Positions 1-4,931 of a stretch of DNA of 10,254 bases are shown in pieces. The stretch is from contig CAIVBF010000089.1 in NCBI GenBank assembly GCA_903904095.1, positions 1-10,254 of the forward strand, read 5' to 3'. Below the pieces are notes generated by a model. It had not been told where the DNA came from and searched no databases. It worked only from the letters and a program-made list of their open reading frames with translations. The position numbers were made by a program, and so were the translations under genes. Numbering within the stretch: the first letter of the stretch is position 1; each line of letters starts with the position of its first letter. Origin of the DNA: an uncultured bacterium (lineage in GTDB: Bacteria; Patescibacteriota; Patescibacteriia; Patescibacteriales; UBA12465).

Positions 1-345
1 ATTCGGAATAAAAAGGAATCTATTCCAGCAGATTTAATTAACTACTATAATTCTTTAAGTTTATTAGTCGCTAAGTTATATGAAGTAAATGGAAACTGGT
101 ATTATGCAGCAAGTATATACGGGAATTCATTGGGAGACAAGGAGAAAGAACGAAAATTAGAAGATATGGGGGATAAAGAAATTCCTGTGCCGAATCCGGG
201 GTCTTGCCAGCAAACTATCATAAAATATTATGAAGATTTTTTTGAATCAGTGAAAAACGACCCCATAGACGAGGTGGACATAGAAGAATATCGCCAAAAA
301 CTCACAACATTTTTCAAATGTGAACTTGAAAAACTAAAAGCTTAA
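1..345 (+). CDS. C-terminal part of a helical-repeat (TPR-like) protein, 5' end outside window
   Basis: The frame is open from the first base to a TAA at 343-345, giving 114 residues of a protein that starts upstream of the window. A TTG at 130 could serve as a start, but the upstream codons read as good protein, so I treat this as a truncated gene. Residues about 17-60 contain an antiparallel helix pair resembling a TPR unit: AKLYEVNGNWYYAASIYGN followed by a GDKEKERKLEDMGD-type turn and helix. The tail is acidic and helical (a YYEDFFESVKNDP segment, then a Lys/Glu-rich end). No signal peptide or membrane span is visible in this part. TPR-like units normally mediate protein-protein contacts; no specific function can be assigned. 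A strong hairpin terminator follows immediately. Confidence 0.65.
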   Translation: MRNKKESIPADLINYYNSLSLLVAKLYEVNGNWYYAASIYGNSLGDKEKERKLEDMGDKEIPVPNPGSCQQTIIKYYEDFFESVKNDPIDEVDIEEYRQKLTTFFKCELEKLKA

Positions 346-353
346 ATTTGATT

Positions 354-387
354 ATAAAAATACAGACACAAGTGTCTGTATTTTTAT
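354..387 (+). terminator. Rho-independent terminator of the first gene (probably bidirectional)
   Basis: A perfect inverted repeat starts 8 nt after the stop codon. The arms are 354-369 and 372-387 (core TACAGACAC / GTGTCTGTA) with A-tracts on the left and T-tracts on the right, so the hairpin ends in a U-run on either strand. It separates the + strand gene from the convergent response regulator. Confidence 0.85.
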
Positions 388-430
388 TTAGCTGGGGAGT
401 TGGGATAAGATTGGAACGGTATTGGGTAAA

Positions 431-465
431 TAAAAAGCCAGTATTTTATAAAGGAATACTGGCTT
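431..465 (-). terminator. Rho-independent terminator of the response regulator gene
   Basis: Perfect 11-bp arms lie at 435-445 (AAGCCAGTATT) and 455-465, with a 9-nt loop. Read on the minus strand, the stem ends in GGCTT and runs into TTTATTTA, the classic U-tract of an intrinsic terminator. It lies about 58 nt beyond the stop codon of the 524-901 gene. On the plus strand no U-tract follows, so it acts for the minus-strand transcript. Confidence 0.8.
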
Positions 466-523
466 AGTAATTTAAATCTCTTTTACGTAGTGAGCTATTT
501 TTGGTTTTGTTATTAGTAGAAAA

Positions 524-901
524 TTAAATTCTTTTTAAAGTTTCTAAAATATATGAACCAATTTTTGAAGCTCTGATGCCTTCAAACCCCTTATCCATAA
601 AAATGGATAATCCTTTTTTCTTTGCCTCCGCAATAAATGTTTCATTTCCAGAACAAATAATTGTTTTTTGAAGTTGTTCGGGTGTTAAGATATCCAATAC
701 ATCCCCGCCATAACCACCAAAGCCTAAATCTCCGTCAAGCAATAATATGTCGAAATCTTTATCAGAAAAAGAAATCGCCTCAACAGCCTTTTTAGCTTCA
801 TCAAATATAATGGTATTGCTCTCTGGAAAATTTTCATTTATTACCATTTTTACAACACTTTTGAAGACATTGTTATCTTCAACAATTACAATTTTTTTCA
901 T
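524..901 (-). CDS. Receiver-only (CheY-like) response regulator
   Basis: This 125-aa protein is a complete single REC domain with no output domain. The visible catalytic set is the acidic pair E8-D9 (IVIVEDN), the phosphoacceptor D56 in ILLLDGD, S84 in TIICSGN at the position of the conserved Thr/Ser, and K104 in FMDKGFE. Family knowledge: REC domains take phosphate from a partner histidine kinase. A stand-alone REC then works by protein-protein interaction or as a phosphorelay intermediate. No kinase is in the window, so the partner is unknown. The D56-G-D58 stretch with a following GFGGYGG loop is slightly unusual for a CheY. The gene is monocistronic, with its own consensus promoter (944-972), a good Shine-Dalgarno (909-914) and a terminator (431-465). 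It is the only gene here with a clear Shine-Dalgarno. Confidence 0.9.
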   Translation of the reverse strand: MKKIVIVEDNNVFKSVVKMVINENFPESNTIIFDEAKKAVEAISFSDKDFDILLLDGDLGFGGYGGDVLDILTPEQLQKTIICSGNETFIAEAKKKGLSIFMDKGFEGIRASKIGSYILETLKRI

Positions 902-908
902 TATTTTC

Positions 909-914
909 TCTCCT
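909..914 (-). promoter_or_regulatory. Shine-Dalgarno of the response regulator
   Basis: The minus strand reads AGGAGA seven nt before the ATG at 901. It fixes the start and is the only strong Shine-Dalgarno I find upstream of any start in this window. Confidence 0.8.
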
Positions 915-940
915 GTATTTTGTTAATGTAAATGTAATAA

Positions 941-967
941 AAAAATATACCACATTGGTATATTTTT
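941..967 (-). terminator. AT-rich palindrome: likely tRNA-Gln terminator and/or operator
   Basis: A perfect inverted repeat has arms 941-952 (AAAAATATACCA) and 956-967 (TGGTATATTTTT), with a CAT spacer. On the minus strand it lies 9 nt beyond the 3' end of tRNA-Gln, and the hairpin runs into a T-rich tract, as an intrinsic terminator would. The same bases contain the spacer and the -10 box of the response regulator promoter, so it could equally be an operator. The stem has only two G-C pairs, which weakens the terminator reading. Confidence 0.6.
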
Positions 968-972
968 GTCAA
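944..972 (-). promoter_or_regulatory. Sigma70-type promoter of the response regulator
   Basis: The -35 box TTGACA (967-972) is perfect. It is followed by a 17-nt spacer and a -10 box TATATT (944-949, 5 of 6 matches). Predicted transcription starts near 937, about 35 nt before the ATG at 901. The 12-bp palindrome 941-967 fills the spacer and both box edges, so a dimeric regulator bound there would block this promoter. Confidence 0.85.
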
Positions 973-976
973 TCTG

Positions 977-1047
977 CTGCGAGACCTGGATTCGAACCAG
1001 GATAAACGGCTTCAAAGGCCGCTGTCCTACCGTTAGACGATCTCGCA
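977..1047 (-). tRNA. tRNA-Gln, anticodon UUG
   Basis: The 71-nt gene folds into a full cloverleaf: acceptor TGCGAGA/TCTCGCA, U8, D-stem GTCT/GGAC, anticodon stem GCGGC/GCCGT around loop CTTTGAA, and T-arm CCTGG-TTCGAAT-CCAGG. The anticodon is TTG, reading CAA and probably CAG. The U1-A72 pair and discriminator G73 are typical of glutamine tRNAs and support this identity. CCA is not encoded (the sequence after G73 is CAG), so it must be added after transcription. A consensus promoter lies just upstream. Confidence 0.95.
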
Positions 1048-1066
1048 ATATTCTATTAACTCTTAG

Positions 1067-1095
1067 ATGTTATTAAAAAAACACGCAATTGTCAA
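1067..1095 (-). promoter_or_regulatory. Promoter of tRNA-Gln
   Basis: Perfect TTGACA (1090-1095), a 17-nt spacer and TAACAT (1067-1072, 4 of 6 matches including the key first, second and last bases). The predicted start lies near 1060, about 13 nt before the mature tRNA 5' end. It sits between the ftsX stop codon and the tRNA, so the tRNA does not depend on read-through from ftsX. Confidence 0.7.
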
Positions 1096-1119
1096 ATTAG
1101 GCCGTTTTATTTAAGCCTA

Positions 1120-2028
1120 TTAAACCTTAGCGTATTTTCTAACCGCGAATAGACTAGTTAAACTATTAATAACCAAAATAGCAATAAACTGACTCCCAAA
1201 AATAAAGGCAAAATTGTTAACAAAATAGGCTAATATATTGATATTATAATCAGTAAAGAATATCTCTAGATATGGTTGTAATAAGCTCAGGAATGGATAA
1301 AAAATCGCAATAATAATTAAAACGCTTAATAAAGAGTAGATAAAAGCGGACCAAATATAAGGCATGTAAATAAAGAAATTTGAGGCCCCGACCAGGCGCA
1401 TAATTTCAATCTCCTGACGATGAGTATAGATCGCTACTCTGATTGTATTATAAACGATTAAAAGACTGGTCAAAATAAATAAGGCGATAATGATAAGACC
1501 AACTTCATTAACCCGTTTAGTAATATTATTTATCTTTTCTAAAATAATTGTATTATCAGAAAAATCACGAGATTCAATTATTTGATTATCAAGCATTTTG
1601 AGCTCATTAATCAATAGATTAGAATTATTAAAATCTTTAGGAGAGATAGTTAAGCTCGGCGACAAAGGATTGCGACCCAATTCTTTCAAGGCAACCAGAA
1701 CAGATTGGTTATTTTTATATTTATCGCGAAAAGAATCAAGCGCAGTCTGTTTTGAGATATAATTAACTTCCCTAACTTTATCAAATCCGCTAATTTTATT
1801 TTTTAAGGCAATAATTTCACTTTCCGGGGTATCGGCTTTTATGTACAGACTTATATTAATTTTTTCTTTAACCGCTAAAACAGCGTTATCACTTATTAAA
1901 CGAATCGTTATTAACATGTTAACCGAAAAAAGAGCAACCACTAAAATAGTAACAGTAATAATCGTTAACCAGATATTACGGAAAATATCCTGAAAACTAA
2001 ACTTTATAATTCTAAATAGAGATAACAT
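1120..2028 (-). CDS. ftsX: Cell division protein FtsX (ABC-transporter-like permease)
   Basis: The 302-aa protein has the FtsX plan. A short cytoplasmic N-terminus precedes TM1 (about 19-43). An extracytoplasmic domain (about 47-170) follows, then TM2 (about 174-197), TM3 (222-250) and TM4 (268-294). The cytoplasmic loop after TM2 carries the family motif NTIRVAIYTHRQEIEIMRLV, continuing to GAS at 214-216, which contacts FtsE. The length matches the usual 290-350 aa. FtsX does not transport. With FtsE it transmits ATP hydrolysis across the membrane to activate peptidoglycan hydrolases at the septum. The start lies 3 nt after the ftsE stop with no Shine-Dalgarno, which suggests translational coupling. 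Only a weak 5-bp hairpin (about 1098-1119) follows the stop. Confidence 0.95.
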   Translation of the reverse strand: MLSLFRIIKFSFQDIFRNIWLTIITVTILVVALFSVNMLITIRLISDNAVLAVKEKINISLYIKADTPESEIIALKNKISGFDKVREVNYISKQTALDSFRDKYKNNQSVLVALKELGRNPLSPSLTISPKDFNNSNLLINELKMLDNQIIESRDFSDNTIILEKINNITKRVNEVGLIIIALFILTSLLIVYNTIRVAIYTHRQEIEIMRLVGASNFFIYMPYIWSAFIYSLLSVLIIIAIFYPFLSLLQPYLEIFFTDYNINILAYFVNNFAFIFGSQFIAILVINSLTSLFAVRKYAKV

Positions 2029-2031
2029 AAA

Positions 2032-2712
2032 TTATAATAAATATTTACCATGCGCCTGATCGCTAATAATACGGCCATGATCCATAGTCACAACCCGGCG
2101 ATTTAAACGATTAACAATTTCTTTATTATGGGTTACCAGAATAACAGTCGTTCCGAATTTATTAATATGTAATAGCAAATCAATAATTTCGTTAGCGTTA
2201 ATCGCATCTAAATTCCCGGTCGGCTCATCGGCTAAAAGAATTTTTGGCTGATGCACTAAAGCACGAGCAATAGCCGCTCTTTGTTTTTCGCCACCCGATA
2301 CTTCATGCGGATAACGATTTTTTTTATCATCAAGGCCGACAATTTTTAAAACACTAGGGACAATCTTGCTAATTTTTTGAGAAGTTCCGCCGGAAACCTG
2401 CAGAGCAAAGGAAACATTTTCTAATAAAGTTTTTTTTGGTAATAATTTGAAGTCCTGAAAAATAACTCCGATCTGCCGACGTAAATAAGGAATTTCACGA
2501 CGACTTAGTTTTGTGATATCCCAATCGCCAATCATAACCTGGCCGCTGTCAACCCTTTCTTCACCGATTAAAAGACGGACCAGGGTTGTTTTGCCCGCCC
2601 CCGACTGACCAACTATAGAAACAAACTCGCCCGGCGTTACCTCAAGATTAATATTATTCAAAACTTTATTATTTTTTAGGTAAGCCTTAGAAACTTCTGT
2701 TAATTTAATCAT
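2032..2712 (-). CDS. ftsE: Cell division ATP-binding protein FtsE
   Basis: A 226-aa ABC ATPase of typical FtsE length. Visible motifs in order are Walker A GQSGAGKTT (35-43), Q-loop Q86 in GVIFQDFKLL, signature VSGGEKQR (138-145), Walker B ILLADEP with D162/E163, D-loop NLD (167-169) and H-loop H195 in LVTHN. IFQDFKLL is characteristic of FtsE within the ABC superfamily. It should bind FtsX on the cytoplasmic side and power activation of cell-wall hydrolases during division. The gene starts 2 nt after the stop of the upstream carboxypeptidase gene and ends 3 nt before ftsX. The start ATG is followed by IKLTEVSKAY, the expected first strand, and no Shine-Dalgarno is present. Confidence 0.97.
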   Translation of the reverse strand: MIKLTEVSKAYLKNNKVLNNINLEVTPGEFVSIVGQSGAGKTTLVRLLIGEERVDSGQVMIGDWDITKLSRREIPYLRRQIGVIFQDFKLLPKKTLLENVSFALQVSGGTSQKISKIVPSVLKIVGLDDKKNRYPHEVSGGEKQRAAIARALVHQPKILLADEPTGNLDAINANEIIDLLLHINKFGTTVILVTHNKEIVNRLNRRVVTMDHGRIISDQAHGKYLL

Positions 2713-2714
2713 AA

Positions 2715-4190
2715 TTATTTTTTGAGTTTCGCCGTCCCGTAGAGAATTAATTGCTCATTATCCAAGAAACTTTCTTCTCTATTTTTAGAACTAAAATTTA
2801 CAACAATTATACTTCCATCAGCTGTTTTTACTCTTGTCATTAAGCAATAACCCGCCTCATCTAGATAACCGGTTTTTGAGCCGGTAATTAAGTACGGACT
2901 GGCCTGTACTAATTTGTCAGTATTAATAACTTTATATTCTTTTTTAGTATTAATTGTTTTAAATTTATAACTAATCGTTGTACTGATTTTCTGAATTAAA
3001 GGATTACTTAATATCGCTTTTGATATTATAGCATATTCATGAGGAGAACTCACATTTTCAGGAGACAGTCCGGAAGGTTCAATAAAACTAGTGCTAGTAG
3101 CACCCATCTCTTTAACCATTTTATTCATCTGAGCGATGAATTTATCACGGCTCAACCCGCTAACTCTTACTAAAGATTCAACGGCGTTATTAGCCGACCC
3201 AACTAAGGCAGCATAAACTAAATCTTGGATTTTTAAAGTATCACCATTTTTTAATTTTATTTTTGCCGCTTCACCGGGTTCGCAATATTTCTCATTATTT
3301 TTTTCATCCTGTATTTTATAAGTAACGACTTTATTTAAATTCGGTTTTAAATCTAAAAATACTTTTATCGCCGCTAATTTAGTCAGACTCGCCAGCGGAG
3401 CGACCTTATCGGCGTTTTTGCCCCAGATCATTTCTGATGTTTTTTCATTAAAAATTATCGCACTTGAGGCGCTTATAACCGGCTCACTTTTTTGCTGATC
3501 TAATTTTTGATTAACTGAAGAAACAATCGCTTTTAAAGGCTCAATTTTTATTTTAACTAATCCGTCGCCAGTTGAAGCAATTTTTTTAAAAGCGACCTTA
3601 TCTAAATCAACAACACGATCGGGATGTTTTGCTCTTTCTGGCCCCCAATCATTAATAGTTACATCAACAAATTTATTATTACTCAAGTTATAAACACGGA
3701 TAAGTGATCCTTTGGCGTAATCAGGCGAAGCGGCAAAATTTCCGCCCTTATAATTATACCAGGAAGCGGTTCCGACTGTTAAAATATTCTGATTACTAAA
3801 TAGAGCTAAACGGCCGGAAAGAGAGGTTGTGGTCGCGCTAACATATTTTTCATTAGGAAAATCATGAGTTTCTAAAGGTAGCCATTTCCCACCCAGCTCA
3901 TCATAAACAAAAATTTGCTTTAAATAATTATTAGTTTTATCGTAGCTTATTTTTATTGTCATCGGTTGTGCGGGATCAAAAATTTGATCGGAAACAAACT
4001 TATAATCAAAAACCGGGCTAAGCGCTTGCCATTGCCAAGAAACATTAATTACTTCCGAGCTAGTTGCTATTTCCGGAATAACTGAATAACCAGGGCTAAC
4101 AAAAGAAAGGCTACTCGCCTTAGTAATGCCCGGGATAAAAAACAGAGGTATAAGCAGTAGCCACAAATATTTTTTTAATTTTAAGATCAT
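2715..4190 (-). CDS. Exported RlpA-like / D-alanyl-D-alanine carboxypeptidase (S11) fusion
   Basis: The 491-aa protein starts with a signal peptide: Lys-rich n-region, hydrophobic core about 8-23, and a cut likely near A25-S27. Residues about 45-133 form a beta-rich domain of no known catalysis. Residues 139-217 resemble the RlpA double-psi beta-barrel: GTASWYN at the start, IND181-WGP at the position of the catalytic Asp of lytic transglycosylases, then RVVDLDKVAF. Residues about 238-490 are a serine peptidase S11 / PBP5-like domain with all three motifs: SLTK (S268 nucleophile, K271), SAN (332-334) and KTG (439-441). It should trim peptidoglycan stem peptides outside the membrane. Strand-cleaving activity of the barrel is inferred only. 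It is first in the operon with ftsE and ftsX. I see no Shine-Dalgarno. Confidence 0.9.
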   Translation of the reverse strand: MILKLKKYLWLLLIPLFFIPGITKASSLSFVSPGYSVIPEIATSSEVINVSWQWQALSPVFDYKFVSDQIFDPAQPMTIKISYDKTNNYLKQIFVYDELGGKWLPLETHDFPNEKYVSATTTSLSGRLALFSNQNILTVGTASWYNYKGGNFAASPDYAKGSLIRVYNLSNNKFVDVTINDWGPERAKHPDRVVDLDKVAFKKIASTGDGLVKIKIEPLKAIVSSVNQKLDQQKSEPVISASSAIIFNEKTSEMIWGKNADKVAPLASLTKLAAIKVFLDLKPNLNKVVTYKIQDEKNNEKYCEPGEAAKIKLKNGDTLKIQDLVYAALVGSANNAVESLVRVSGLSRDKFIAQMNKMVKEMGATSTSFIEPSGLSPENVSSPHEYAIISKAILSNPLIQKISTTISYKFKTINTKKEYKVINTDKLVQASPYLITGSKTGYLDEAGYCLMTRVKTADGSIIVVNFSSKNREESFLDNEQLILYGTAKLKK

Positions 4191-4200
4191 AAATTTCTGA

Positions 4201-4230
4201 TTGACTAAATTATTTTTTTAAGACTATAAT
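4201..4230 (+). promoter_or_regulatory. Promoter of the tRNA-Gly/tRNA-Thr pair
   Basis: TTGACT (4201-4206, 5 of 6), an 18-nt spacer and a perfect TATAAT (4225-4230). The predicted start lies near 4237, about 12 nt before tRNA-Gly. The same 58-bp gap must also hold the divergent promoter of the carboxypeptidase-ftsEX operon. There I see only a TATAGT on the minus strand, without a convincing -35 box. Confidence 0.85.
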
Positions 4231-4248
4231 ATATTACAATAATTTTTG

Positions 4249-4320
4249 GCGGGTGTTGTATAATGGTTATTACGTCAGCTTCCCAAGCTGAAGAAGGCGG
4301 TTCGATTCCGCTCACCCGCT
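4249..4320 (+). tRNA. tRNA-Gly, anticodon CCC
   Basis: A 72-nt cloverleaf: acceptor GCGGGTG/CACCCGC, D-stem GTAT/TTAC, anticodon stem TCAGC/GCTGA around TTCCCAA (anticodon CCC, reading GGG), and T-arm GGCGG-TTCGATT-CCGCT. The discriminator is U73, normal for bacterial glycine tRNAs. CCA is not encoded (the next bases are CAT). It is the first gene of a two-tRNA transcript, 11 nt from the next tRNA. Confidence 0.95.
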
Positions 4321-4331
4321 CATATAGATAG

Positions 4332-4404
4332 GCCGAGATAGCTCAGCTGGTAGAGCAACACACTCGTAACGTGTAGGTCGGGGGTCCGATTCCCCCTCTC
4401 GGCT
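4332..4404 (+). tRNA. tRNA-Thr, anticodon CGU
   Basis: A 73-nt cloverleaf: acceptor GCCGAGA/TCTCGGC, D-arm GCTC-AGCTGGTA-GAGC, anticodon stem ACACA/CGTGT around CTCGTAA (anticodon CGT, reading ACG), and T-stem GGGGG/CCCCC. The GCCGA acceptor start and overall layout match bacterial Thr tRNAs of this anticodon. Oddities: the T-loop is TCCGATT, so C replaces the nearly universal U55. The anticodon stem closes with an A31-C39 mismatch. The discriminator is U where Thr tRNAs often have A. CCA is not encoded. No terminator separates it from the convergent division gene 9 nt away. Confidence 0.93.
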
Positions 4405-4413
4405 CAGATTTGT

Positions 4414-4845
4414 TTAGTTAAAAAAATAATCTCGCCATTTGGCCAGGTTATTTTTATTTTTGGCCGGGGCCACAATACTTGATGTAATTAACTTATTTTC
4501 CACATCATTAATAACAACAACTTGTTCGCCGGATTTCTTCAAATTAAGATTTAATCTTGCTTCCTCTTCTAAAGACTGATCAGAATTTAAATAATCAATC
4601 ATGTCCTTTAAATCTTTATTAGTGCTTTCAAATTCGCTGATTTGTTTTTTAACATCAGTTATTTCTTTTTCAACGGCTCTTTTTTGGCTATAAGTCCGCG
4701 CTAAAGGAAAAATAATTAGCACTAAAAAAACAAGACCAATAATCGCTAAAAAACGTTGGTTTGAAAATAGGCTGGTTAAAAATGAATTTGATTTTGTTTT
4801 GTCCGCCGAAACTAATATCCGCGGTTTGATTTTTGATTTTTGCAT
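4414..4845 (-). CDS. DivIC/FtsB-like septum formation initiator
   Basis: The 143-aa protein has a basic cytoplasmic N-terminus, one membrane span (about 32-48), and an extracytoplasmic coiled coil (about 52-88). The family's hallmark follows: YLNSDQSLEEEARLNLNLKK, then GEQVVVI at 106-112. Family members (FtsB in Gram-negatives, DivIC in Gram-positives) form a complex with FtsL and FtsQ/DivIB that activates septal peptidoglycan synthesis. Which of the two names fits better cannot be decided here, so no symbol is given. The tail (about 113-143) is longer than in FtsB and ends in an aromatic WRDYFFN. An extended -10 promoter sits directly before the ATG, and there is no Shine-Dalgarno. It converges on tRNA-Thr. 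Confidence 0.85.
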   Translation of the reverse strand: MQKSKIKPRILVSADKTKSNSFLTSLFSNQRFLAIIGLVFLVLIIFPLARTYSQKRAVEKEITDVKKQISEFESTNKDLKDMIDYLNSDQSLEEEARLNLNLKKSGEQVVVINDVENKLITSSIVAPAKNKNNLAKWRDYFFN

Positions 4846-4852
4846 TATTTTT

Positions 4853-4861
4853 ATTATAACA
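4853..4861 (-). promoter_or_regulatory. Extended -10 promoter of the DivIC-like gene
   Basis: On the minus strand TG-T-TATAAT is a perfect extended -10 element (TG at 4860-4861, hexamer 4853-4858). No -35 box is recognisable at the right distance (the bases there are all T). The predicted start falls within about 1-2 nt of the ATG at 4845, which would give a leaderless or nearly leaderless mRNA. Confidence 0.6.
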
Positions 4862-4870
4862 TAAAAAATA

Positions 4871-4898
4871 ATTTTAAAAAACGCTATTTAAAAGCGTT
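4871..4898 (-). terminator. Rho-independent terminator of the six-gene cluster
   Basis: Six-bp arms AACGCT (4880-4885) and AGCGTT (4893-4898) surround a 7-nt loop. On the minus strand the stem ends in GCGTT and continues into TTTTAAAATTATTTTTT. It lies 34 nt beyond the glycosyltransferase stop codon, closes the transcript coming from 10221, and sits just before the DivIC-like promoter. Confidence 0.75.
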
Positions 4899-4931
4899 CT
4901 AATACAAAAAATAAAATAATATTTTTAAAAT

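Noticed and set aside
130..345. Complete 71-aa gene starting at TTG 130
   Set aside because: The frame stays open to base 1 with protein-like codons and a TPR-like helix pair spanning the TTG, so a 5'-truncated larger gene is more likely.
1098..1119. Hairpin after ftsX as a terminator
   Set aside because: Only a 5-bp stem (TAGGC/GCCTA) with a 12-nt loop and no U-run. Too weak to list as a terminator.
4191..4248. Clear promoter for the carboxypeptidase-ftsEX operon
   Set aside because: A TATAGT exists on the minus strand, but no -35 at acceptable spacing. AT-richness makes chance matches likely.
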